A stretch of 64,000 bases of DNA from an uncultured Muribaculaceae bacterium (GCA_902494515.1 CABUTS010000003.1:11771-75770); one strand, 5' to 3'. Positions 8,119-17,151 are shown, numbered from the stretch's first letter. Made by a program: numbers and translations. The notes: generated by a model from the letters alone, not told the origin.

Positions 8119-10026
8119 ATGAAAACTAAACCTGACCTAAGTTTCTGGAAACTTTGGAATCTGAGTTTCGGATTCTTCGGCGTTCAGATTGCCTACGCGC
8201 TGCAGAGCGCGAATGTCAGCCGAATCTTCGCGACATTGGGCGCTGACCCCCATGACCTGAGTTACTTCTGGATCCTACCCCCGCTGATGGGCCTGGTGGT
8301 TCAGCCTATCGTCGGCACCGCCTCCGACAAAACCTGGACCCGCATCGGCCGCCGCCTGCCGTATCTCATTGTAGGAGCGGTTGTGGCTGTAATTGTGATG
8401 TGTCTGCTCCCCAACGCCGGCAGCTTCGGACTGGCTGTTTCCTCGGCAATCATGATCGGTCTGGTGGCCCTGATGCTGCTCGACACCTCCATCAACATGG
8501 CCATGCAGCCCTTTAAAATGCTTGTGGGTGATATGGTCAACGAAAAACAGAAGGGTCTGGCCTACTCCATCCAAAGCTTCCTCTGCAACGCCGGCTCCAT
8601 CGTGGGCTATGTTTTTCCCTTCCTGCTTACCTGGCTCGGGTTCCGCAACACCGCCGCCGCCGGTGTGATTCCGCAGACCGTGGTGTTCTCGTTCTACTTC
8701 GGAGCCGCCATCCTGCTCGGCTGCGTCTTTTATACCCTTGGCAAGGTAAAGGAGTGGCCCCCTGAGCTTTACAACGAATACAACGGCGTCGCCGAAGAGA
8801 AAACCGAAGGAAAAAAGGAGAAAACCAACCTCCTGAAACTCCTCGTCAAGGCCCCCTCGACCTTCTGGACCGTGGGCCTCGTGCAGTTCTTCTGCTGGTT
8901 CGCCTTCCTGTTCATGTGGACCTACACCAACGGCACCATCGCCAAGAACGCTTTCGCCTGCCCTGAAACCACCACCGTCACCGGCATCGCCCAGCTCGGC
9001 GCCGACGGCAAGGTCGAGGACGTTTATTCCGCCAAATACATTATTGTGAACGGCAGCGACGTTGTCGTAGACCACGGAAAACCCTGTGTGGCCGGTATTG
9101 TAACCGCCGACGGCCGCTTCATAGCCGGTCGCGACATCTCCTTCGTCGACACCAATGTCGAGGAGATAGTCATCGCGAAGGGCGGCCTGAACATCGCCGC
9201 CCCGTCGTCGGGTGTGGAGGTGCTGCTGCCCGTCGCCACCGACGGTCTCATCGCCTCGGAGAACGGCGTCAGCCGCTATGCCTTCGGTCAGGAAATCCCG
9301 ACCAACGGCATGACACTGCTCGTCGACGGTCAGTACATCGATACCCCGCAGTTCAGGCTCGCCGATTACCTCTCGCAGATGAGCGGACCCACAACCCTCA
9401 CTCTCGCAGATATTTACACCCACGACCCCAACACCGGTGAACTCTTCATCGACGGCGCCGAAGAGGTGACCCTCAGCGATCCTTCCAACGCTCAGATGCA
9501 GACCTCCGTGGTGCTCAACACCGAGTCCAGGGAGTATAACGACGCCGGCAACTGGGTTGGCATCCTCTTCGCCATCCAGGCCATCGGCTCCGTGCTCTGG
9601 GCCGTCTGCCTCCCGATGTTCCGCAGCCGCAAGTTCTCCTACTCGCTGAGCCTGCTGCTCGGTGCCGCCGGATTCATCACCGCCGGAATCTTCACCAACC
9701 AGTATATGCTGTTCATCTCCTTCGCCCTCATCGGCTGCGCATGGGCCGCAATGCTGGCATGGCCGTTCACCATCCTGACTAACTCCCTGAAGGGGGGCAA
9801 CATCGGCGCATACCTCGGCCTGTTCAACTGCTCGATCTGCATCCCGCAGATTGTCGGTGCGCTCCTCGGCGGTGTCCTCCTCTCGGCCATCGGCGAACCC
9901 GATGCCCTGGCACCGCAGTACATGATGATGATTATCGCCGGTATCTCGCTGATTATCGGGTCAATCTGTGTGGCCTTCATCAAGGAATCCACCCCGGATG
10001 AAAATCCTGCTCCCGCTAAGGCTTAA
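8119..10026 (+). CDS. MFS sugar transporter (SLC45/GPH-like) with a large periplasmic insert
   Basis: 635 residues from the ATG at 8119; upstream open frame is repeat sequence. The N-terminal half (1-275) and C-terminal part (476-635) look like the Bacteroidetes SLC45-type sugar transporters (opening with LSFWKLWNLSFGFFGVQIAY, and RIGRRLPY in loop 2-3). These usually import alpha-glucosides such as maltose, but substrate is not shown here. Between predicted TM7 and TM8 lies about 200 hydrophilic residues (275-475) rich in short beta-like strands (for example DVVVDHGKPCVAGIV). Odd-to-even loops of MFS proteins face the periplasm, so this would be an extra periplasmic domain. The ends of the insert (FACP...DAGNWVG) match the usual flanks, so the frame is intact. 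A small lipoprotein follows after 23 bases. Confidence 0.85.
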   Translation: MKTKPDLSFWKLWNLSFGFFGVQIAYALQSANVSRIFATLGADPHDLSYFWILPPLMGLVVQPIVGTASDKTWTRIGRRLPYLIVGAVVAVIVMCLLPNAGSFGLAVSSAIMIGLVALMLLDTSINMAMQPFKMLVGDMVNEKQKGLAYSIQSFLCNAGSIVGYVFPFLLTWLGFRNTAAAGVIPQTVVFSFYFGAAILLGCVFYTLGKVKEWPPELYNEYNGVAEEKTEGKKEKTNLLKLLVKAPSTFWTVGLVQFFCWFAFLFMWTYTNGTIAKNAFACPETTTVTGIAQLGADGKVEDVYSAKYIIVNGSDVVVDHGKPCVAGIVTADGRFIAGRDISFVDTNVEEIVIAKGGLNIAAPSSGVEVLLPVATDGLIASENGVSRYAFGQEIPTNGMTLLVDGQYIDTPQFRLADYLSQMSGPTTLTLADIYTHDPNTGELFIDGAEEVTLSDPSNAQMQTSVVLNTESREYNDAGNWVGILFAIQAIGSVLWAVCLPMFRSRKFSYSLSLLLGAAGFITAGIFTNQYMLFISFALIGCAWAAMLAWPFTILTNSLKGGNIGAYLGLFNCSICIPQIVGALLGGVLLSAIGEPDALAPQYMMMIIAGISLIIGSICVAFIKESTPDENPAPAKA

Positions 10027-10049
10027 GTTAAATTCAAACTACGACATCA

Positions 10050-10415
10050 ATGAAAAAACTATTATACGGTGTTCTCGCTTCAGGTTTTCTGCTGACCATC
10101 GGCTCCTGCGGCGGTCAGAAGGAATATGACTCCTATGTGGCTACTCTCCGGCAGCAGCCCGCCATCATCGACACCCTCTCCTCGGCCAAAAGCTATGCCG
10201 ACTACCTCGACTCCCTAACGCTGAAAGCCAACAACTTCGAGGCTCTCGACATCAAGCTCAACGAAACCCAGCAGGATGAGCTCGAAGGCCTTTCCGCCGA
10301 GATTCAGGCTGCCCTGACCAAGACCTACAACCGCATTGCCCAGACCCCGATGCTCATCGCCGCCGAGACCCTCCCGGCCGACTCCATCGCCCCCGGGAAA
10401 ATCGAAATGCGCTGA
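10050..10415 (+). CDS. Small lipoprotein of unknown function
   Basis: 121 residues. It has a lipoprotein signal (1-19) with Cys20 in the TIGSC lipobox, then GGQKEYD. The mature part is mostly helical and charged, without recognised motifs. It is 23 bases after the MFS transporter and before a strong terminator, so it is the last gene of that transcript and may act with the transporter's periplasmic insert. That link is inference. Confidence 0.75.
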   Translation: MKKLLYGVLASGFLLTIGSCGGQKEYDSYVATLRQQPAIIDTLSSAKSYADYLDSLTLKANNFEALDIKLNETQQDELEGLSAEIQAALTKTYNRIAQTPMLIAAETLPADSIAPGKIEMR

Positions 10416-10447
10416 TATTTCACGCCGATAAGGTGTTGAATCATCCG

Positions 10448-10464
10448 CTACAACTTAGTTGTAG
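10448..10464. repeat. Near-perfect palindrome CTACAACT-T-AGTTGTAG
   Basis: Two 8-base arms around a single T, 32 bases after the lipoprotein stop. It could be a protein-binding operator or part of the 3' untranslated region; no gene follows closely. Confidence 0.5.
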
Positions 10465-10568
10465 TAAAAATCTGCTGAAAACAGTGGCTGATTTGTAAAT
10501 AAAATGTAACTCCGCTACTGTAGCGAATATTTCTACAATTGCTTAAAATGCAGTTGTTTAACAAGATA

Positions 10569-10603
10569 GAGAGACAACAATTTGTTGCCTCTCTTTTCTT
10601 TTT
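10569..10603 (+). terminator. Rho-independent terminator of the MFS-lipoprotein transcript
   Basis: Arms GAGAG-A-CAACAA and TTGTTG-C-CTCTC (10569-10593, one mismatch) are followed by TTTTCTTTTT (10594-10603). Confidence 0.8.
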
Positions 10604-10866
10604 GATATAATTTAACATCCTATATAGTCTTTTATGCTTAATTTTGCATCGCGATTTGAGGCCTGATTCGCTACATTTTGTGACGATGTTTGCGACACCT
10701 CTTCGCGCTGCCAAACTTACTTACCTAAATCCCGAAATCCGGGAGCATATTTGATACCATAAGGATATTCTTTCCGGTTGAAACGGGAAAACATCTTAAG
10801 AAAAACTGAAAGGTCACGACAAACTCGATGGAGAGGAGGTGGCCGCCTTCGTCCCATCAAGACTCG

Positions 10867-10916
10867 TGGGGACAACTGACTGCCATCCAAACCGCCATAT
10901 TCGTCAGTTGTCCCCA
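10867..10916. other. Perfect 14-bp stem with a 22-base loop in a gene-free region
   Basis: Left arm TGGGGACAACTGAC (10867-10880) and right arm GTCAGTTGTCCCCA (10903-10916) pair without mismatch. It lies in the gene-free stretch 10604-11074. The two short minus-strand frames there lack family features. It could be a structured RNA, a remnant insertion-element end or an operator. Confidence 0.55.
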
Positions 10917-10940
10917 TTTCTATATCCTGACGTTTGATGC

Positions 10941-11011
10941 AGCCGTGCGCCCGAAGTCGGACGCTCGAAGTCTTGAAGCCGTGCGCCCGAAGCCTTGAAG
11001 CCGTGCGCCCG
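10941..11011. repeat. Three copies of AGCCGTGCGCCCGAAG upstream of dxr
   Basis: Copies at 10941-10956, 10977-10992 and 10999-11011 (the last shortened), with a CTTGA linker. They fill the spacer before the dxr promoter. Confidence 0.75.
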
Positions 11012-11074
11012 CTGTTTTATAGCCGCAAGTGCGGGGTCATCTTCTTGTTTTTTGAAGTCTTGTTTTCAAGGGAA

Positions 11075-11106
11075 TTTGGCGGTTTCGCGAAAATGTTGTA
11101 ACTTTG
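11075..11106 (+). promoter_or_regulatory. Promoter of dxr-rseP
   Basis: TTTG (11075-11078), a 20-base spacer and TAACTTTG (11099-11106) match the Bacteroidetes consensus exactly. A start site some 5-8 bases downstream would leave a leader of about ten bases or fewer before the ATG at 11121. Confidence 0.8.
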
Positions 11107-11120
11107 CGTAAATATTGTTT

Positions 11121-12410
11121 ATGAATTCCCTAACTCACGATAATACATTGCCCGTCGGCAAGAAATCCTGCTGCGGGCTCATCAGCAACGGCTTTTTAGC
11201 GGCCCCGGCCGGGTCTTCGGTTCAGCAGGGTCAGAAACGCCTTGCCGTACTCGGGTCCACCGGCTCTATCGGGCGGCAGACCCTCGAGGTTGTCGAGGAG
11301 TATCCTGAGCTCCTCCGCGCCGAGGTGCTTGTGGCCGGAAGTAAGGTAGATGAGCTTGCTGCCCAGGCACTTAAGTTCCGTCCGAAGCGGGCTGTCATCG
11401 CCCGCGAAGAGCTCGGCGACCGCCTGAAACATCTGCTCGCAGGCTCCGGAATCGAAGCTCTCAGCGGCGAGCAGGCCGTCATCGACTCCATGACCCTTCC
11501 GAGCGTCGACGTAGTCGTCACGGCCACAGTCGGTTACAGCGGTCTTGCTCCCACTCTTGCGGCAATTTCAGCCAACAAGGAGATAGCTCTGGCCAACAAG
11601 GAAACCCTCGTTGTGGCCGGTGAACTCGTCGCCCGCCGAATGGCCACCTCCACCTCCCGGATCATCCCAGTGGACTCCGAACATTCAGCCATCTACCAGT
11701 GTCTGGTAGGGGAGGACCCCTCGAAGGTCAAGCGGCTGATAATCACCGCTTCCGGAGGCCCGTTCCGCACCTGGCCGAAGGAAAAGATCGACAATGCCAC
11801 GGTCGCCGACGCCCTCCATCATCCCAACTGGTCGATGGGCTCGAAAATCACCATCGACTCCGCTACGATGGTCAACAAGGCCTTCGAAATCATCGAAGCC
11901 CGCTGGCTCTTCGACATTGACGCCCGGCGGATTACCCCGGTAGTACACCCCCAGTCGATTGTTCATTCCATGGTGGAGTATGCCGACGGCTCCATCAAGG
12001 CGCAGCTCGGTCTCCCCGACATGCGCGGCCCGATCCGTTATGCCCTGGCCGGCGCCACCCGCCGCCCTACGGCCGGTCCCGCCCTGTCGTTCGCCGATAT
12101 GGCAACTCTGACCTTCGAAGTTCCTGACACCGAGCGGTTTCCGGCAATCACACTTGGTCAGTTGGCGCTCGAAAAAGGGGGGCTGGTCCCCTGCGTCATC
12201 AACGCCGCGAACGAAATCGCCGTGGCTGCGTTCCTGAAAGGCGACATCCGTTTCCCGGCGATTTACGCCACAATCCGCGAGATGATCGAGACCTTCACCG
12301 AGGACGTCGAGCATCCCGAATACGCCGACTATGTAGCCTGCAACGCCATAACCCGCCGCCGCACCCGCGAATTCATTGACTCACATCTCCGTGTGTCCCC
12401 GAAATTTTAA
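11121..12410 (+). CDS. dxr: 1-deoxy-D-xylulose-5-phosphate reductoisomerase
   Basis: 429 residues. It converts DXP to MEP with NADPH, the committed step of the non-mevalonate isoprenoid pathway. The nucleotide-binding GSTGSIG is at 45-51. Metal and substrate residues are Asp185 and Glu187 in PVDSEHSA and Glu256 in NKAFEIIEA. The N-terminus carries about 38 residues before the usual start of the Rossmann fold, while most family members begin within five residues of it. The ATG at 11121 is supported by the exact promoter ending at 11106, and there is no ATG between it and GSTGSIG. The extension (MNSLTHDNTLPVGKKSCC...) has no recognised motif. rseP follows after 20 bases. Confidence 0.94.
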   Translation: MNSLTHDNTLPVGKKSCCGLISNGFLAAPAGSSVQQGQKRLAVLGSTGSIGRQTLEVVEEYPELLRAEVLVAGSKVDELAAQALKFRPKRAVIAREELGDRLKHLLAGSGIEALSGEQAVIDSMTLPSVDVVVTATVGYSGLAPTLAAISANKEIALANKETLVVAGELVARRMATSTSRIIPVDSEHSAIYQCLVGEDPSKVKRLIITASGGPFRTWPKEKIDNATVADALHHPNWSMGSKITIDSATMVNKAFEIIEARWLFDIDARRITPVVHPQSIVHSMVEYADGSIKAQLGLPDMRGPIRYALAGATRRPTAGPALSFADMATLTFEVPDTERFPAITLGQLALEKGGLVPCVINAANEIAVAAFLKGDIRFPAIYATIREMIETFTEDVEHPEYADYVACNAITRRRTREFIDSHLRVSPKF

Positions 12411-12430
12411 ATAATCCCCGAAATCTGTAA

Positions 12431-13753
12431 ATGGAATCATTCCTTATAAAAGCCCTTCAGCTCGTCGTCGCCCTCTCGCTGCTTGTGATAATCCACGAGT
12501 TCGGCCACTTCCTTTGGGCCCGTCTGTTCAAAATCAGAGTTGAAAAATTCTATCTTTTCTTCAACCCCTGGTGGACCCCTTTCAAGTGGAAACCGAAAAA
12601 CAGCGACACCGAATACGGCATCGGCTGGCTTCCTCTGGGCGGATATGTGAAAATCGCCGGCATGATCGACGAATCGATGGATAAAGATCAGATGGCGCAG
12701 CCGCCGAAGCCCGACGAATTCCGTGTGAAGCCCGCATGGCAGCGCCTGCTGGTGATGGCCGGCGGCGTCCTCAACAACTTTATCCTCGCAATCATTATCT
12801 ACGCCGGAATCGCCTGGTACTGGGGCGAAAAGACCATCCCCTACGAGAACGCTTACGAGGGTATGGATTTCTCGAAGGAGGCTGTTGAACTCGGCTTCCG
12901 CAAGGGCGACATCCTCTTAGCCGCCAACGGGCAGAAAATCGACCAGACCGACCGCGGCCACCTCTTTAAAGTGCTGGAATCCAACACGGTGACGGTACTC
13001 CGCAACCACACCGACACGGTCGTGATCAACCTCCCGAAGAACGCTATCGAGCGTCTCGACCCCGAACATGGCTTCATGGCATATCGTGTCCCGGTGTTCG
13101 TTAAGAATGTGATTTCGGGCGAACCCGCCGCCAAGGCCGGGATTATGGAGAACGACCGCATCATAGCTGTCGGCGACTCGCTGACCCCCTCCTACACCGA
13201 ACTTGTCCCCGCCCTGACAGCATACGCCGGGCGCCAGACCGACATAGGCCTGATGCGCAACGGCCAGCCCGTCACGGTAAAGGCTACCCCCGACGATAAC
13301 GGCAAGCTCGGCTTCCAGCTGATGGCTCCGGACCATATATTTGTCTGCGACACAACCCGTTACGGCTTCTTCCAGTCCTTCCCGGTCGGTATTTCCGACG
13401 GCACCGACATGCTCGTAACCTACGTAGGTTCGCTGAAAATGCTGTTCACCAAGGCCGGCGCGCAGTCGATCGGCGGTTTCGGCGCAATCGGCAATATGTT
13501 CCCCCCGAAATGGGACTGGCGCACTTTCTGGGAGATGACCGCGTTCCTCTCCATCATTTTAGCGTTCATGAACGTTCTGCCCATCCCGGCGCTCGACGGC
13601 GGACACATCATGTTCACATTCTATGAGGTCGTTACCCGCCGCAAGCTCCCCGACGCCTTCCTTGAAAAAGCTCAGATGGCCGGCATGCTCTTCCTCATCA
13701 CCCTGCTCATCTACGCCAATTTCAACGACATCTACCGCTTTATAATAAAGTAG
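12431..13753 (+). CDS. rseP: Site-2 (RIP) zinc metalloprotease
   Basis: 440 residues. It is an intramembrane protease of the RseP/S2P family, which cleaves membrane anchors of anti-sigma factors and leftover signal peptides. The zinc motif His22-Glu23-x-x-His26 (HEFGH) lies in the first membrane helix, and the second zinc motif contains Asp389 (PALDGGH) near the C-terminal helices. One or two PDZ-like segments fall between (about 205-290, EPAAKAGIMENDRI). It is 20 bases after dxr, an arrangement common in Bacteroidales. Its last codons and stop are copied in tandem downstream (13735-13772). Confidence 0.94.
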   Translation: MESFLIKALQLVVALSLLVIIHEFGHFLWARLFKIRVEKFYLFFNPWWTPFKWKPKNSDTEYGIGWLPLGGYVKIAGMIDESMDKDQMAQPPKPDEFRVKPAWQRLLVMAGGVLNNFILAIIIYAGIAWYWGEKTIPYENAYEGMDFSKEAVELGFRKGDILLAANGQKIDQTDRGHLFKVLESNTVTVLRNHTDTVVINLPKNAIERLDPEHGFMAYRVPVFVKNVISGEPAAKAGIMENDRIIAVGDSLTPSYTELVPALTAYAGRQTDIGLMRNGQPVTVKATPDDNGKLGFQLMAPDHIFVCDTTRYGFFQSFPVGISDGTDMLVTYVGSLKMLFTKAGAQSIGGFGAIGNMFPPKWDWRTFWEMTAFLSIILAFMNVLPIPALDGGHIMFTFYEVVTRRKLPDAFLEKAQMAGMLFLITLLIYANFNDIYRFIIK

Positions 13754-13795
13754 CCGCTTTATAATAAAGCAGCCCGAAAATAAAGTAGCCCGAAA
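13735..13795. repeat. Tandem copies of the rseP 3' end running into the rlmI start
   Basis: A 19-base unit beginning CCGCTTTATAATAAAG occurs at 13735-13753, containing the rseP stop TAG, and at 13754-13772, where TAG has become CAG. A 16-base unit CCCGAAAATAAAGTAG (13773-13788) follows, then CCCGAAAATG, which supplies the rlmI start codon at 13796. Confidence 0.9.
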
Positions 13796-14977
13796 ATGAA
13801 AATAATTCGTCTGAAAAGAGGAAAAGAGGAATCGCTCGACCGCTTCCACCCCTGGGTGTTCTCCGGCGCCATCGCCGAGCCGCTCCCGGCCGGTCTGGAG
13901 GAGGGTGAGACCGTAGGAGTCGAGGCTTCCGACCACCGCTTCATCGGTGTCGGCCATTATCAGATTGGCTCGATCGCCGTCCGAATCCTCGATTTTTCCG
14001 ACCGCAAAATCGACGACAGCTTCTACGCCGAACGCCTCAGCGAGGCCTTCGGTCTGCGCAAATCCCTGGGCCTCAGACGCAAAGACAATGATGCCTTCCG
14101 CCTCGTCCACGGCGAAGGGGACTTCCTCCCCGGCCTTGTAGTCGACATCTACGGCACCACAGCCGTGGTCCAGGCCCATTCGCCCGGCATGCACTACGCC
14201 CGCGAAATCATCGCCCGTCAGCTCGTCGAGCTCCCCGACCTCGGCGTGCGGAACGTATATTATAAATCGGAGACAACCCTCCCGTACAAGGCCCGTCTCG
14301 ACCCCCAGAACGACTACCTGATAGGGGAGTACACCGGAAACATAGCAACCGAAAACGGTCTGCGTTTCAATATCGACTGGCTCCGGGGGCAGAAAACCGG
14401 CTTCTTTGTCGACCAGCGCGACAACCGTTCGCTTCTTGAGCGCTACTCCCGTGGCCGGCACGTGCTGAATATGTTCTGCTACACCGGCGGCTTCTCGGTC
14501 TACGCCATGCGCGGGGGCGCCGAACTGGTCCATTCCGTCGACTCCTCCGAGAAGGCTATCCGCCTGACCGACGCCAATATCGCGCTGAATTTCCCCGACG
14601 ATGCGCGCCACAAATCTTTCGCCGAGGACGCCTTCAAGTTCCTCGACAACATGGAGAAGGGGGCCTACGACCTCGTCGTCCTCGACCCGCCGGCCTTCGC
14701 CAAGCACCGGAGCGCCCTGCGTAACGCCCTGCGCGGCTATCAGAAGCTGAATTTCAAGGCGATGGAAAAACTTGCTCCGGGCAGCATCCTGTTCACCTTC
14801 TCCTGCTCCCAGGCTGTGAGCCGCGAGCAGTTCCGTCTGGCCGTGTTCTCCGCCGCTGCGCAGTCCGGCCGCAAGATCCGCATCATCCACCAGCTCACCC
14901 AGCCCGCCGACCACCCCGTGAACATCTACCACCCTGAAGGGGAATACCTCAAGGGCCTGGTCCTCTATGTGGAATAA
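13796..14977 (+). CDS. rlmI: 23S rRNA m5C methyltransferase, RlmI-like
   Basis: 393 residues, matching the usual length. An N-terminal PUA RNA-binding domain (about 1-75) precedes a class I SAM methyltransferase. Motif I is the NMFCYTGGFSVYAM stretch (about 223-236), and the catalytic-site LDPPAF motif is at 296-301. The family methylates a cytosine in 23S rRNA (C1962 in E. coli), though YccW-type annotation in Bacteroidetes rests on similarity only. It starts in the third copy of a short tandem repeat following rseP (13773-13795). Confidence 0.88.
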   Translation: MKIIRLKRGKEESLDRFHPWVFSGAIAEPLPAGLEEGETVGVEASDHRFIGVGHYQIGSIAVRILDFSDRKIDDSFYAERLSEAFGLRKSLGLRRKDNDAFRLVHGEGDFLPGLVVDIYGTTAVVQAHSPGMHYAREIIARQLVELPDLGVRNVYYKSETTLPYKARLDPQNDYLIGEYTGNIATENGLRFNIDWLRGQKTGFFVDQRDNRSLLERYSRGRHVLNMFCYTGGFSVYAMRGGAELVHSVDSSEKAIRLTDANIALNFPDDARHKSFAEDAFKFLDNMEKGAYDLVVLDPPAFAKHRSALRNALRGYQKLNFKAMEKLAPGSILFTFSCSQAVSREQFRLAVFSAAAQSGRKIRIIHQLTQPADHPVNIYHPEGEYLKGLVLYVE

Positions 14978-14991
14978 AAGATGTACGACAC

Positions 14992-15030
14992 ACGATACAC
15001 GCTCGCTAAACGCTAAACGATACACGCTCG
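14992..15030. repeat. Duplicated ACGATACACGCTCG before the M49 peptidase gene
   Basis: Exact 14-base copies at 14992-15005 and 15017-15030 with a CTAAACG doublet between them. The second copy ends two bases before the ATG at 15033. Confidence 0.8.
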
Positions 15031-15032
15031 AA

Positions 15033-17087
15033 ATGAAACTATATAAATCCATAGCCATGGCAACAATCCTGGCAACCGCTTCCGCAGCAATGGCAAACAC
15101 CCTCGACCCCAATAACCCCTCGGGAACCGTAGTTGACCGCTTCGCCGACATCGAAGTCCTCCGCTACGTTGTCCCCGGTTTTGAAAACCTCTCGCTCAAT
15201 CAGAAGAAACTCATCTATTATCTGACCGAGGCCGCCCTTCAGGGGCGCGACATCCTCTGGGACCAGAATGGCAAATACAACCTCGAACTCCGCGAGCTCC
15301 TCGAAACCGTCTACAACGAATACGACGGCGACCGCAACGACAAGGACTTCCTCGCATTCGAGAAATACCTCAAGCAGGTGGAATTCGGCAACGGCGTCTA
15401 CCACCACTATTCGATGGACAAGTTCGTGCCGGAATTCTCTCCGATATGGTTCAGCTATCAGGCTGCCGCCGTGGCCGAGCGCCATCCGAAATGGAAGGAC
15501 AACACGCGTTTCAAAACCATGCTGGACCTTATTTTCGACAAGAAGTTTATGCCCAAGCGCGTGAACCAGGCTGCCGGTCAGGACCTTATCCTCACTTCGG
15601 CCTGCAACCTCTACGAGGGTGTCACCCAGCAGGAGGTCGAGGACTATTACAACGCCCTCAAGGACACCACCGACCTCACCCCCGTTTCCTACGGCCTGAA
15701 CTCCCGCGTTGTCAAGGGTGCTGACGGAAAGGTCACCGAGCAGGTCTACAAGCTCGGCGGCTACTACTCCGACGCCATCGCCCGTATCCTCGACAACCTC
15801 GAAAAAGCAAAGCAATACGCCGAATCGCCGCAGCAGAAGGCTGTGATTGAGTCGCTCATCAAGTTCTATAAGACCGGCGACCTCAAGACTTTCGACGAAT
15901 ATTCCATCCTCTGGACCGAGGACACCGCCTCGCAGGTCGACTTCATCAACGGTTTCATCGAAAGCTACGGCGACCCGCTCGGCATGACCGGTTCCTGGGA
16001 GTCCATCGTCAATTTCCGCGACGAAAAGGCCTCCGACCGCACCCGTATCCTGGCCAATAACGCCCAGTGGTTCGAGGATCATTCGCCCGTCGACCCCCGT
16101 TTCCGCAAGCCGCAGGTCAAGGGTGTCAGCGCCAAGGTCATCAACGCCGTAATCCTCGCCGGCGACGCCTATCCCGCAACCCCCATCGGCATCAACCTCC
16201 CGAACGCCAACTGGATCCGCGCCGCCCACGGCTCCAAGTCGGTGACCATTGAGAACATCACCCGCGCCTACGACGACGCCTCGCACGGCAACGGTTTCAA
16301 CGAGGAATTTGTCATCGACCAGCCCACCCGGGACCTCCTCGACAAGTATCTCTTCATCACCGACAACCTCCACACCGACCTGCATGAGTGTCTCGGACAT
16401 GGCTCCGGCCGCCTGCTCCCCGGTGTAGACCCCGACGCCCTGAAGGCCCACGGCTCCACCCTCGAGGAAACCCGCGCCGACCTCTTCGCCCTCTATTATC
16501 TCGCCGACCCGAAGCTCGTGGAACTCGGTCTGCTCGACAATCCCGACGCCTACAAGGCTGAATATTACAAATATATGCTCAACGGCCTGATGACCCAGCT
16601 CATGCGTATCGAGCCGGGCAAGGATGTCGAGGAAGCCCACATGCGTAACCGCAAGCTCATTGCCGAATGGGTGATGGAAAAGGGTAAGCCCGACAACGTC
16701 GTCGAGCTGGTGAAGGTCGACGGCAAGACATACGTCCGCATAAACGACTACCGCAAGCTCCGCGACCTCTTCGGCCAGCTGCTGAAGGAGATTCAGCGCA
16801 TCAAGAGCGAGGGTGACTACGCCGCCGGCGAAGCCCTCGTCGAGCAGTACGCCGTCAAGGTTGACCCCGTGCTCCACAAGGAGGTCCTCGACCGCTACGC
16901 CCATCTCGACATCGCTCCCTACAAGGGCTTCGTGAACCCCGTTTATGTTGCGGTCGACGCCCAGGGCAACCCCACCACCGACGAATCCAAGATTGCCGAT
17001 GTAAAGGTCACCTACACCGAGGGCTACCTCCCCCAGATGTTCCGCTATTCCCGCGACTACTCCCCCCTGACCGCCCCCGCGAAATAA
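15033..17087 (+). CDS. Dipeptidyl peptidase III family zinc peptidase (M49), exported
   Basis: 684 residues from the ATG at 15033, which begins a clear signal peptide (1-21, ending AMA). The M49 zinc motif His451-Glu-Cys-Leu-Gly-His456 is followed by Glu479 in EETRAD, 28 residues after the first His, the same spacing as I recall for the B. thetaiotaomicron enzyme (His448/Glu476). It removes dipeptides from peptide N-termini; an export signal suggests periplasmic peptide turnover. Some Bacteroidales relatives lack the Cys next to the catalytic Glu, so its presence may tune redox sensitivity (inference). It is likely read with rlmI; the gene end is echoed in the spacer at 17079-17108. Confidence 0.93.
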   Translation: MKLYKSIAMATILATASAAMANTLDPNNPSGTVVDRFADIEVLRYVVPGFENLSLNQKKLIYYLTEAALQGRDILWDQNGKYNLELRELLETVYNEYDGDRNDKDFLAFEKYLKQVEFGNGVYHHYSMDKFVPEFSPIWFSYQAAAVAERHPKWKDNTRFKTMLDLIFDKKFMPKRVNQAAGQDLILTSACNLYEGVTQQEVEDYYNALKDTTDLTPVSYGLNSRVVKGADGKVTEQVYKLGGYYSDAIARILDNLEKAKQYAESPQQKAVIESLIKFYKTGDLKTFDEYSILWTEDTASQVDFINGFIESYGDPLGMTGSWESIVNFRDEKASDRTRILANNAQWFEDHSPVDPRFRKPQVKGVSAKVINAVILAGDAYPATPIGINLPNANWIRAAHGSKSVTIENITRAYDDASHGNGFNEEFVIDQPTRDLLDKYLFITDNLHTDLHECLGHGSGRLLPGVDPDALKAHGSTLEETRADLFALYYLADPKLVELGLLDNPDAYKAEYYKYMLNGLMTQLMRIEPGKDVEEAHMRNRKLIAEWVMEKGKPDNVVELVKVDGKTYVRINDYRKLRDLFGQLLKEIQRIKSEGDYAAGEALVEQYAVKVDPVLHKEVLDRYAHLDIAPYKGFVNPVYVAVDAQGNPTTDESKIADVKVTYTEGYLPQMFRYSRDYSPLTAPAK

Positions 17088-17108
17088 TCCGCCCTGCGGA
17101 ATAATCCG
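17079..17108. repeat. Duplication across the M49 peptidase stop codon
   Basis: GCGAAATAATCCG (17079-17091, containing the TAA stop at 17085-17087) recurs as GCGGAATAATCCG at 17096-17108, 17-base period, one substitution. Confidence 0.75.
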
Positions 17109-17151
17109 GAGACTGATCCCGTTGTTTCACACAGTTAATCCCAAGCAGCCT

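Noticed and set aside
10448..10917. Two minus-strand frames of 88 and 66 codons in the dxr upstream region
   Set aside because: No family features, weak starts, and the region is better explained by a terminator and stem structures.
13559..15151. 530-codon open frame opposite rlmI and the rseP end
   Set aside because: It covers intact genes on the other strand; motif-free and biased composition.
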